Shown: positions 1-12,500 of the stretch, piece after piece
Position numbering within the stretch: the first letter of the stretch is position 1
Layout: every line of letters begins with the position of its first letter
Source of the DNA: Oryzias latipes
Taxonomy: Eukaryota; Chordata; Actinopteri; Beloniformes; Adrianichthyidae
Assembly: GCF_002234675.1 (NCBI RefSeq)
Contig: NC_019876.2
Span: forward strand, 28,967,196-29,031,195
Direction of reading: 5' to 3'
DNA: 64,000 bases
Notes under the pieces: model-generated
The model's database searches: none
Told to the model about the DNA's origin: nothing
What the model saw: only the letters and a program-made list of their open reading frames with translations
Made by a program: the position numbers and the translations under genes

Positions 1-393
1 GAAGTAGGAGCGGCTGAGGCTGTTCCAGATAACGTCCGACACCTTTTTCACCAGCTCCCTGCTGGACGCCGAGGCGGTCCGTCGGTACTGGGACAGGTCC
101 ACGGCCCCGCGGATCTGAGCCGTGAAGCGTTCGTACAGCGCAGAAATCATGCCCAGCTCCACCGTGGGGAAGCAGGAGGCGGGACAGTCGGGCTCCAGCG
201 GCTCAAAGCGAACCCCCGGAACGTTTATGGGGACCACCCGGTTCACGGCCAAAAAGTGCTCCACGAACCCCAGGACCAGCGAGAGGAGAGCCAGGTCTGG
301 TTCCGGCTTACGCAGCTCGGCATCGAACAGCTGCACCACGCCGTCGATCCCTCGCAGCGGGAAGAGCTTCTTCTGGGCGGACTGCAGTCCCAT
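1..393 (-). CDS. men1: menin, N-terminal 131 codons (first coding exon, gene continues off the left edge)
   Basis: Read on the minus strand from the ATG at 393, this gives 131 uninterrupted codons to the window edge. It starts [14 protein letters not shown] and continues with motifs typical of menin: [30 protein letters not shown] and [22 protein letters not shown]. Menin is a nuclear scaffold that binds MLL/KMT2 histone methyltransferase complexes, JunD and LEDGF, and is the human MEN1 tumour suppressor. The piece covers the N-terminal part of the fold, and about four fifths of the protein lies outside the window. The exon appears to begin at 437, after a ...GTGTGCTGCAG acceptor, leaving 44 nt of 5' UTR before the ATG. 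The match to menin is near colinear and no other family fits. Confidence 0.96.
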   Translation of the reverse strand, partial: MGLQSAQKKLFPLRGIDGVVQLFDAELRKPEPDLALLSLVLGFVEHFLAVNRVVPINVPGVRFEPLEPDCPASCFPTVELGMISALYERFTAQIRGAVDLSQYRRTASASSRELVKKVSDVIWNSLSRSYF

Positions 394-437
394 GGTATCC
401 GATGGCACGCGGCTCAGGGGGTCCGACGGCTCCACAT

Positions 438-3400
438 CTGCAGCACACGGATGTGACGGACAAAAGCTCAGGCATGAAACACGGAACTTTATTCTTCACA
501 TCTGCAGTTTCTCAATGGAAGAGCCTCACGACTCCCCAAAGGCAGCTGGTCGTGTTCAAACTTTTCATTTATGTCCAGTTTTTTAAGAAAAATTCTTGCA
601 AACAATTAAGTTTTAGCAAATGCAAAACAAAACTAACGTTCATTTAAAAAAAGAAAGACACCTGAAAATAAAATAAGATAAAAAGTAAAACGATGAAAAC
701 TCATTGGTAGCAGAAAAGAGAAACAGTAAACTGGTCACATGACGCCCTCCTGAGAGACAGAAGAGTTTTAGAAGCAGAACACCTAAAGGAGAAATCTATG
801 GGAACAAGCTATTAAATGACATAAATTGGAAATAAATCATGGTTACGGCCAGGTACATTTTGTATAAATTGTACATAACATTTACCCCACAAATATGTTT
901 CTATCCAAATTTATCAAATATAGAAAATAATTCTCGTTTGTGTAATGATTTCCCTGATTAAACAGTAACTTTATTCTAAATTTCAAACAAATCCTCACAT
1001 ATTTCAATTCTGATAATAAAATAGTAGATAATAGTTTTAATTTGTTACTTCTCCAATCTACATTTGACATACATAAGTGTCAGCCAGCTTTCTTTTTTTA
1101 ACCATTTTCCTGTTATTCCTATTATAAACTTTAATGGAAGCTTTTGGAACGATCACATTGGTTATTGATTCTGACGATCGCCTTGATGATGCGTTTGATA
1201 TACTGTTCAATAAAGTCAGTAAAAAAAAAAGTGGTGACCATTTTAGGCCTTTAATATTACATGAACAGGTAAACTTTTACCACGTGTTAAAAATACGGTA
1301 AAACCATGTCATGTGAGGAAGATTTCAACATTTCTGATGTAAAACTGCAGAATGAGAGCAACTGTCAGTTGGTTTCCTGTATGTCTCAGAGTGGAAAAAG
1401 AAGGCGGGAAAACCCTTGAATGAAAATATTTAAACATATGAGTCACAGGTTTGCTTCCTGTCTGTGTTTTTTTCTTTCTCTGTTTGCATTTATTAAAGTA
1501 TTTGAAAGTCTTTTCTGCTTTTAGTAACACATGATCTGCTTTCATCTCGTCTTTTCACGACACAACTGGTCCATCGCAGTCATCTACACACTGCTAAGTG
1601 TGTTAGGTTTTTATTTTGAATTATAATGGATTACACAACAGCCAACAGGACAAGTGTGGCCAGGCGCGCGCGCGCTCCGTTTCATAACAGTGTTCTTCAT
1701 CCCGTTAGCGCGTGGATGTGTGGAGCTCAGGTGGGCGGGGCACCCCTACACTTCCAGTCATACAGTTGATGCCAAGCTGCTAAAAAAAAGGCTCGTGCGA
1801 GCTCAATCAAACAAACGAATTCATTTAAATGCCCCCATGAAGGGCCACAGTCTACTGCTTAACTCTGAAAAACATCGTTAAATAAATTCCATTTATAAAT
1901 GGGCTGGATAACGTAGGCTAACTAGCTAACTACCCACAAACCTGATCTTTATTGTTATTAAAGTTCGGGGTTACTTTAAATCTGCGTTGCATAAAAATAG
2001 TTCAATGAAACTAAATGACACGGAACCAAAAACGGACTTCATTTGGCCTTGGAGAACTTGATCCAACAACCTGCATCACAGCTAGTTTTCTCGAAACCAG
2101 CTAGCATGCTAACATGTTGCTAATAGTAAGCTAAAGCCACCACTTTCATGTAACTGATATGCTGGTAGAAATGCGGCGAAACACACAGTCCATACACAAC
2201 CTATCTGTGGGCTAGCCTGAGCTTCTATCGGAGACCAATTTCACCAAACAAACGAAGCCGTAACATACCAGAATAGTCGCCGCTCCAGACACATGTTTTT
2301 GTTTGTGTCCCACTTCTTTTACCGCGCAGTTCAATCTGCCTGAAAGTCAAATGAGGCGGGGTTCGCATCATTGAAACACCGGCACATGCCGCCGGGTGTC
2401 GAGAAGGCGGAGCTACAAACATATCAGCAGGTTCATGCGGCTGATGCTTTTATTATGCATTAACAACCATGCTTAAAGTATTTATGTTTGAAGCTTTACT
2501 GACTTTGGGTATATTTATTATTCCTTTAGGTCGTGGTTATTCAAAAATGACACATTCACTGGCATTTTCCGTTCAATGCAAGTCAACTGGTTTCTGTCGA
2601 TCGGCCCACCCCGCTGATCATGAACTTTAGAACAATCAAACCCCTACTGAACGCTGGGAAACGTAGTTTATAGAGGACAATCCAAAGCGTCAACAGCAGG
2701 AGGCGGTAAAAGGCTGTAACGAAAACGAAATGCAGCAAAATGGGAAAGAAAATGTAAACATTGCATAACGAAAACGTGAAAATCACGTTATACAAGCGCC
2801 TTTAGCGCTACTTCAAACTACGCCAAGGCCATGAATGATAGTTTTTCTATCAATTTTATTTTTTAAGGGGAATGCCGTTTTTAACGCCTGGACAATTGAA
2901 CGATGGATGAGCCGTTCTTATTCAGAAATATTCATTATATTTGTCCAGTTTTGGTCCCGCAGTGACCAATATTAAAAAAGTAGGTTCGTAATACAGAGGA
3001 GGACAGTCTTGAAAAATCATGTAACTATAATACCACGGTAGACTGTTCAAGAATATTCGCTTTGATCCCTTCCATGACAGTCGAACATTTTCAACTTCAC
3101 AAAAACATTACGCCTGGCGCGAGCTCGTTGGAGTAACACACCGCAAGAATGAGCCTTTATGTTTAAAAAATAGTCCATTCGGTGCGTTTGTGTTGTTGGA
3201 TTCAGAAGCAGAAATGTGTGATATGATGTCGAAAGCGTATTTAACGTGTCTACGTGATGCCCATGAACGTCTCAGGTCCGCCATGTTTTTCCCCCCTCTT
3301 TTACCCCTCCTCCACAGTGACCCGCCCGCCCGCCTCGCTCCTCCGTCTCCGCTCGCTCCTCTGCGCTCAGACGTTGCGGTGAAGTTCGGATCCAACAGCG

Positions 3401-3532
3401 GCTTTTTGGGGGGAGAAATTCGAGGCAAGTCAGCCCACTCGTACATGTTGATGAGAAAGAAACAGGAAAGGTGCAAATAAGACAACACAGGCCTCTTCGA
3501 CTGTGTGCTTTTGTCCTGAATTTACAGAGAAA
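438..3532. other. men1 intron 1 and men1/rtn3 head-to-head promoter region
   Basis: Apart from the possible men1 exon at 2269-2440, I see no coding sequence here. 560-1550 is AT-rich and featureless. 1665-1740 has a short CG dinucleotide run and a GC-rich patch. 3260-3420 is a CpG-rich, pyrimidine-rich stretch just upstream of the rtn3 ATG and is the likely rtn3 core promoter and 5' UTR. With men1 on minus and rtn3 on plus, the two genes are arranged head to head. Confidence 0.5.
2269..2440 (-). other. men1: possible non-coding first exon of men1
   Basis: On the minus strand the sequence ATTCTG|GTATGT at 2269/2268 is a good splice donor at the end of a moderately GC-rich stretch. It faces the men1 coding-exon acceptor at 438. 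Vertebrate menin genes usually have a non-coding first exon, so this is a reasonable 5' UTR exon with a roughly 1.8 kb first intron. The transcription start is not visible and the right-hand limit is a guess. This is inference only. Confidence 0.3.
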
Positions 3533-6500
3533 ATGGATTCAATGACCCAGTCCGCCCAGATATCGTCGTCGCAAGGTTTTGCCGATGGACAAAATTCTGC
3601 TGCCAAGGAATCAAAGCTGTCCGGTAAGGCCTCGCGGACATCCACGTTACTTAGCTAGCTGCTATTTCCAATTATTATTTGTTACGTTTACTAACGTTCA
3701 CCAACAGCGCGGGTTCGTGTTCTGTGACATCATGACATGTTTGTGGAAGATCTAGATGTGGTGACACTTAATCTGGAGTTTACGTTAACGGTACACGACC
3801 ACTTAGCATGTTTTTAAAACGCGCACGCGGACACTATTATCATGCTAGCTTTGACGCCTTCGTCGTCGTTTTCCCAAACGCCGGCGTCCGTGGAGTTTTT
3901 CCCCTAGCCGTGTTTGTTTTTTCAGCGGTGGACACGCCACGGATGTGGTTGGACGTTTGACCGTAGCCCGCGATCAATGAACATGCCTGGCTGCAAACAC
4001 ACCCGAGCACGGAGTTCAAACGTTCGTCTCGACGCCACATTCTTCTTCTCTAATTATTATTGCGGCAGCTAAAGCTGTGCGGTTTGTGGATGACGTGCTG
4101 CTCTGCACTGCAGACGCATTTTACTGGGCATCTGCCAACAGAGGGAGGCCTCCCTGAAAGCCACATTGTCACTGTTCGTGTCCTCTGTTTGATGATAACG
4201 ATCATAGTTTATGTAGCCTGACGTTTCTGGACTGATAGCTGCTGTGTTTGTGTTGCTTGGTGGGCGCGTGCTCCCAGCTCTTCCACAGACCCGGTGGGGT
4301 TGCGCACGTGCGGGAGTGGCTGCGTTGTCATCTCTTAGTTCGTGTCTTCGGGCGTGTTGACGGTTTTCTTGGTTTAACTGCAATCAGCAGCAGCAGCAGC
4401 TGATAGGTTCAATAAAAAGCCCCTGAAGGCGTAGAGCAGTTAATCAAGAAGAAGACTGTAGGAAAATTCCACATGTGGAGATCAGAGGCAGCTGGATGGA
4501 TGTGACTGGGTGTGGCAGCGAGACACTTGACTGAATTCCTGTTATAGAAGCACTTTAAATGGAAAAGAGGTCAAACTGAAACGACAGGTTAAAATGTCCC
4601 ACGGAAATTCTCTACACAGGTGCTGCCATCTAAAAATTAGATTAAATTAAATTTAGATTTTAAAACGTGTAAAAAATGAAACCCACAATAATGTGTAGAT
4701 GTCGGATGGTAAATATATCAAAGCCCCACTGCAGAAAAAAATGTGTTTTTTGGCATATTTCTGGTGATGGAGGACATGTGTATATAAAATTTAAGGTTAA
4801 AGTCCCATTTCAGAGTATTTCTGTGTTCAGATCGTTGTGAATCAGGTGCAGATGAAAAAATGCAGCTGTGATTGTTGCTGCATAGAAGCTACAAGCTCTG
4901 CTCTAGTCCAATGATGACAAATGGATCCGTTTACGTCTTTGTTTTTCTCTGCCGAGCTGGAATCTGGATCAGAACTGCACATTAGCTCCAATATTGATTG
5001 GTGTTTTTATGATCAAGACCACTGGAAACACTTTCAAAATGCATCAAAAGATGACCTGAGTGGGTCATTTCAATGTTTTTGAATTTAATTTTTATTGTGT
5101 TTCAGCTCCTATGTGCAGACTAAGTATAGTCACTGTATTTAGTTAAGCCGAAAGAGAAACAACATTTAGTTTAAAGAGCATTTGTAACGTGAGATAATAT
5201 ATGTTTTCATAATAAAGGCCGTCTTTAATATTCTCGTTGTAGAGGACTTGATGTACAAATCTGATCTGTAGACCACGTAGTTGCTGGACTCTAGAAATAG
5301 TGCTGCTCATTAAGAAATGGCAAAAGCACGTCTTAGTAAATAAATAATTTATTATTATTATTATTTACCAAGGCTGTGTCCCACCAAGGTGGGGTAGCCT
5401 AGACAAGGCACACAATTTTAGCTCCCTCTGTCTCTTCCCCAAACCCTCCTCCTTCAGTGCGTGAGTGCGTGTGTGCGTATGTGCGTGCGACTGGTCTGAG
5501 ATCTGGTCTAAGCCACACCACACTGCACCAGGGTCAGCTGCACAGCCCAGTGTGGGCACCTCCACTGCAGGGCCTCAGCCAAGGCTGGTTTCCCCTTGCC
5601 GCTTCATCCCAAGACCAGACCTCTACCACACCCATCCATTCATCCATACACAAACTCTCTCCACCCATCCCTGTCCTGAGCAGCCTCTCTCCCCTGCACC
5701 ACAGTCATCCCTCTTGCATTCAGCGCTCTTTTTACACCCTCTGTCCATCCCATTCGCGGTCTTCCTCTCATTCTCACTCCACTCACATCAGATTCATATA
5801 CCTTTTTCACCAATCGCTCCCTTTCCATTCTTTCAACATGTCCAAACCATCCCAGTGCCTTTTGCTCTGCTCTTTCAGCCAACTCTCGCGTCACACCAGT
5901 TCTCTCTCGGATAACTTCATTTCTCATACGATCCATACGCGTCACACCACACATACTCCTCAAACATCTCATCTCAACTACATTCAGCTTCCTCTTTTCC
6001 GCCACTTTCAGACTCCATGTTTCAGCCCCATATAACGCTGCAGGCACCACCACACCCTCATACAATCTCCTTTTTGCATCCTTTCCCAGTGATCTACATT
6101 CAAACACTCTCTTCATTCCCCCCCATATCTTTCGTACTTCATTCATTCTAAACTCTACCTCTCCCCCCATTCCACCATCCACACAGACACACGACCCTAA
6201 ATACTGAAAACACTCTACCTCTTCCAACAACTCCCCATTTAATGCCACATTCAATCTGCGTTCACCCTTTAACCTCGTACACCTCATCACCTTACTCTTT
6301 TCCACATTCACTCTCAACTTCCTTCTGTCGCACACCCTTCCAAACTCCTCAACCAGACGTCCCAAGTTCTCTTCTGAGTCAGCCACTAGTGCAGTATCAT
6401 CTGCAAACAGCAGCTGATTCACACTCCATTCGCTGCCGTCAGTATTTATCATGCTCACACCCGTACCCGACACCCTTTCATTCACCTCTTTTACCACACC

Positions 6501-9500
6501 ATCCATATACACGTTAAACAACCACGGAGACATCACGCATCCCTGACGCAGACCAACCCTCACAGGAAACCACTCACTCATGCTATTTCCCACTCTCACA
6601 CACGCTCTACTGTGTCTATAGAAACTCTTCACACCTTCCAACAATCTACCATCAATACCATACATACTCAACACCACCCACAACGCCTCTCTATCAATCC
6701 TATCATACGCCTTCTCTAAATCCATGAATGCCCAAAACACCTCCCTCCCCTTAGCCAAAAACTTTTCACACACCTGTCTCACAACAAACACCTGATCCAC
6801 ACACCCTCTACCTCTCCTGAAACCACACTGCTCTTCACCAATCATACACTCAGTTCCCTCCACTACCCTATTAATCAGCACTCTCCCATATACTTTGCCT
6901 ACAACACTCAACAGACTAATACCCCTAAAACTACCACATTCGTACTTATCACCCTTACCCTTGTACAGGGGAACCACACACGCACTCATCCAATCAAGCG
7001 GCACCTGCCCATTTGCAAAACACACATTCAACAATCTCACTAACCACTCAATCACGATCGCTCCACCACACTTCAGGCATTCAACAGCACACCCATCCAC
7101 ACCTGCAGCCTTTCCTACTTTCAACTTTCCCACAGCTTGCTCAACTTCCTCTCCTGTAATCAACGTTTCATTCAACTCTCCCAATACATTCAGTCTACTT
7201 TCCCTTCCATCCATCCCAATCACAGCATCCCGATCTTCCTCCACATTCAGCAGCCTCTCGAAATACTCTGCCCATCTTTTCCTTACTGCATTCCCCTCAT
7301 TCAACATCCTTCCATCCTCTGTTTTCACTTTCTCCTCCCTCCCCGACACTCCCTTTCGCACCCTCTTCACCTCCTTCCAAAACATTTTCTTGTTCTCTCA
7401 AAAATTATCAGTCAACTGTCTGCCCCACCTTTCGTCCGCAGCCGCTCTTGCCTCACGCACAGCTCTCTTAGCATCCCTTTTCTTCTCCTTATAACACTCA
7501 TATGACTCCCTGTCCTTTCTCTGCAGCCATACTTCGTACGCACATCTCTTCTCAGCTACAGCCAACCTTACATCCTCGCACCACCATTCACTTCCCTTTC
7601 TTAGACCACCCCCAACACGTCTCACACCACACACTTCCTCTGCACTTCCAACCACTGCACTTTTGAACTGTTGCCATTCTTCCTCCACTCCAACAACCAT
7701 TTGCTCCTTCACCATATTCCACTTGCCACCTAATTCCTTCTGATACTCACACATTTTCTCTCTGTTCTTCAAAACACTCACTCTCAGAACTTTTCTTGCC
7801 TCCCCACTCTTTCTCGATCTCACCCATGGCATACCCACACGCAACCTTCCTTCCACCAAATAGTGATCAGACATACCTCCACACTCTCCCCTCCTCACAT
7901 TTACATCTAGCAATCTACTACATGCAACCTTTGAAACCACCACATAATCCATCAGTGCTTTGTCAATCACTCTTCCACCACTCTGCCTCACCCACGTATA
8001 CTTATGGATCTCTTTCTTTCTGAACCATGTATTCCCAATCACCATCTCTCTTTCAGTGCACATTCCTATCAGTCTCTCACCATTATCATTCTTTCCAGGA
8101 ACACCATGCCCGCCAACAACACCCTCAATTTTCTCATCACCCACTCTAGCATTCAGATCTCCCATCAGCACTACATTCACATTTGCTCCAAATCCTTGCA
8201 AGCACTCATCCAAGTCGTTCCAGAAGGTCACTCTCTCCTCTTCATTCCTCTCACTGCCAGGACCATATGCACTCACGAACACCCACAGCTCCTTCCGAAA
8301 TTTCGCTTTCACCCATATCAGTCTTGGTGAAACCTCCTTCCATTCAACCACACATCGTCTCACCTCACAGCTCACCAGCAAAGCCACACCTTCTCTTGCT
8401 CTCCCGCTCTCTACACCAGACATTCTCCCACTCACACTTCCAAACACACACTCACCCTTCCCTTTCATCTTTGTCTCACTCAGTGCTAACACGCTCATTC
8501 CCCTCCTTTCAAACATCCTTCCAATCAGATCTCTTTTGCTTCCGTCTGTACTACACCCCCGCACATTCAACGACCCAATCTTAAGGGTTTGGGGAGGTAA
8601 TCTCCCCTTCCCAACTCTACCCTGTCTGTAATTAGGAATGTAGTTACAGGGGAGAGGATTCCCAGTCCTCTCGCTCCGTCCCTTTTAGTCGCCTTTTACG
8701 ACACGCAGGGAATACGTTGGTAGTATTCTTTACGACCCCCCCTAACCACAATAAATAATAAATGGCAATAAAAAGTAGGATTCCAGTGGATGAAATCAGT
8801 AAAATATGGGCTTATTTCTGTGAATTCCACTGCACTATTGTTGCGTTTTAGTGATCTTTTCCTGGAACCTGAGGTACTGACTATATGCTGGAGGATTGCA
8901 AAGCTGTGGGACCAGCGTTGCCCGTGCCCCTCCTGCATCAAATTGTGGACGCCAGTTTTTGTGTGCAGCTGAACTCTTGGCGTGCGCAGATGAGACGGTA
9001 ATCGCTAAGGAAGTGACACACTTCAGAAATGAGGACCTTGTTTCTCAAACCTTATTGCTTTAAGGTTTAGAAGAAGACGTCGGTAAAAAAAAATATGGTG
9101 CTGCTGAATCATATCTAGTTGTTTTTTTTTCTCCGCCAGCAGGTGTTTTCACGTGTTTGTGGCTTAAGAGGATATGAGGGCACCAAGAGATGGAGTCGGG
9201 CTCCAGCAACACTCCGTTTCCATGGTTACAGTTGTTGCTATGTAGTCCAGCTTGCCTTGTATTTTTTTTTATCATAAACATAAAATATTATGGTAACGCT
9301 TTCTTTTACAGTACAGTACTTACAGTGTACTTAAGTGGTATTTACATGGTACTTATAGTGTAACTACTGGGTACTTTCAGGGTACTTACATGGTACTTTT
9401 TATGGAATTTACTGGGTACTTACAGTGTGTTTACATGGTACTTTCTATGGTACTTTACTGGGTACTTACATGGTACTTTTTGTGTCTACTCTGTACTTAC

Positions 9501-12500
9501 ATTGTACTTACTGTGTATTTATATGGTACTATTTGGTTCATACCTATGTGGTACATACTGGGTATTTATAATATTCTTACTGGGTATTTACATGTTGTGC
9601 AAAGGTGTCTTTTATGGTACTTACCACATGTAAGAACAAGGTAAGTACAAATAAAGTACCTTGACCTTTAGGTCTGCACTCGCTGCACGTTTCATGGTAT
9701 TTACCATGAATTTACCACAGAAACTACCCCTTAAGTACAGTGAAACTGTAACTGTAAAAGAAAGTCAGCCCTATTTCCACTCAACTACATGGTACTTTCA
9801 TTACTAAATACCGGGTATGTTCACTTGAATAGTACTTGGTACTTACCCCTTAAGTACACTGAAACTGTAACTGTAAAAGAAAGTCAGACCTATTTCCACT
9901 CTATTACATGGTACTTTCAGTAGTAAATGCTGGGTATGTACACGTATTACCATCCCGTACAGTGTACATGAACACACTTGGTCTTCTGTCCTCACCACAT
10001 GAGACAATGCTAACCTGTTGGTAAGGGTAAAGTAACTACATTGTAAAAACATATACTGGCCTGATTACTTCTTGTAACATGAGGCAAGTTTAAAGAGAAA
10101 CAAGACAGCAGTGAAAACAACAATCTTTAATATGATACATGTCTGCAGCATACAAAGTGTCATCACAATGAAATATGTTTTAAGTACAAAACAGTACAAA
10201 GGAGCATTCCAAAAACACATTATTGGCCTGAGGGTCGTGCTTTTTGTCCATCAAAATTCTTTCAGCAGAGTTTGGTAACGGTGCAGGACTTCTTCAGGGT
10301 TTGTAACTGCAAGAAAATTCACAATATGAGCTCAAGTGAACATAAAAAGCATAACGACTTTGATAAAATACAAAATAAATTGTACTTATTTAATCATTTC
10401 TGTAATGAGTTTGATACATTTCTGTGAATTCTTTATAGCTTTGACTGTAATGCTTGAAATTAATCAATTATCCTCATTTATGAACATGACAATAAATTAT
10501 TCACAACTAATAATACACTAATTTGCATTAGCATGAAAAACATTGCAGTGTAAAAGAAAAGGAAAAAATAAATAAATAGGCAATTTCAAATTCAACACAG
10601 TTATTCACAAAAATATGTTTTAATTTTCAAACATTTACATTCACTGTTGGGTGGTATTGTTGCCTCTATCATATTTGAAAATAAATAAATAAATAAAAAT
10701 AAAATAAAAACGGCGAAAGAAAAGAAAATGGGGAAACGGCATTTAAACTCTTCATTAATGTAAATAATATGTCCACTTGGTGGATTTAGCTTACTTTAGC
10801 TTACTCTCCTGTGGCTTCACGGATTCGTCTGGGATGTCTTCTTCACCATAGCTGATCTAAAGCGGTAAAAAGACGGAAGTACGTCATCATTATTTTAAAT
10901 AAACGCCTTTCTTTGATTTTCCCAGAAAGACGTGCGCTCAGTCAAACGACCACAGAACAACAGACTTTATCATTTAGGCTACGTGCTTGTTTTACAGGTG
11001 CCTCTCTCCTGGTAAGTAACAAAAATGTTTGTAGATTTTCATTACAAACTTTGAAAATGTATACATGAAATAACTGAAATTATTGCAGCAAGGTAGACAG
11101 GCTCTTACGTCACGTTTCAAACACAGAGATAGCGGCTTGAAATCACGAGGTTAGCTTCTTTATAAAGTTTGATCAGTTTAAATATTTACATGTAATTTAT
11201 CCAATATTAAAAAAAAAAAACCACTGGCTTACCTGCCAGATGAAGAGAAATTCAAACTGTTGCGCGCGCCTCGAGGCTCTCCGGATTAATCTGCACGTTC
11301 ACTTTGGGGGTAGTTGTGCTGCATTCAAGTGCGCTGGGAATTTGCAACTTTACTTCCCCTGCCATACTTAACAAAAACACACACTCGGGGTGTTTTTAGT
11401 ATTAAAACTAATTATTTAGCCTTGTTGTTTTAAATATTTTCCTGACATTTATTTAAAAAAGTTAATTTTTAGAACAATATTTAAAAAAAGTTAAGTTTTG
11501 AATAATTTATTATCATGTTTTTAAATGAGGATAGTACTTGATTAATTTCAAGCATTACAGTCAAAGCGATAAAAAAATTCATAGAGATTTATCAAACTCA
11601 TTACAGAAATGATTAAATAAGTAAAATTTATTTTGTATTTCATCAAAGTCGTTATGCTTTTTATGTTCACTTGAGCTCATATTGTGAATTTTCTTGCAGT
11701 TACAAACCCTGAAGAAGTCCTGCACCTTTACCAAACTGGACAAAAAGCACGACCCTCAGGCCAATAATGTGTTTTTTAGAATTCTCCTTTGTACTGTTTT
11801 GTACTTAAAACCTATTTCATTGTGATGACACTTTGTATGCTGCAGACATGTATCATATTAAAGATTGTTGTTTTCACTGCTGTCTTGTTTCTCTTTAAAC
11901 TTGCCTCATGTTACAAGAAGTAATCAGGCCAGTATATTTTTTTTACAATGTAGTTACTTTACCCTTACCAACAGGTTAGCATTGTCTCATGTGGTGAGGT
12001 CAGAAGACCAAGTGTGTTCATGTACACTGTACGGGAAGGTAATAAGTGGCATTTACTACTGAAAGTACCATGTAATAGAGTGGAAATAGGTCTGACTTTC
12101 TTTTACAGTACAGTTTCATTGTACTTAAGGGGTAAGTACCAAGTACTATTCAAGTGAACATACCCGGTATTTAGTAATGAAAGTACCATGTAGTTGAGTG
12201 GAAATAGGGCTGACTTTCTTTTACAGTTACAGTTTCACTGTACTTACGGGGTAAGTACCAAGTACTATTCAAGTGAACATACCCAGTATTTAGTAAGGAA
12301 AGTACCATGTAGTTGAGTGTCGAAATAGGGCTGACTTTCTTTTACAGTTACAGTTTCACTGTACTTAAGGGGTAGTTTCTGTGGTAAATTCATGGTAAAT
12401 ACCATGAAACGTGCAGCGAGTGCAGACCTAAAGGTCAAGGTACTTTATTTGTACTTACCTTGTTCTTACATGTGGTAAGTACCATAAAAGACACCTTTGC

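Noticed and set aside
5457-8631. Plus-strand open frames rich in Ser, Pro, His and Thr opposite the RTE LINE
   Set aside because: Shadows of the real minus-strand reverse transcriptase; no motifs.
9390-9644. 84-residue hydrophobic open frame, with a near-identical partner at 12455-12709 on minus
   Set aside because: Both lie on the GTACTT array in the arms of the foldback element and are mirror images; the composition comes from the repeat.
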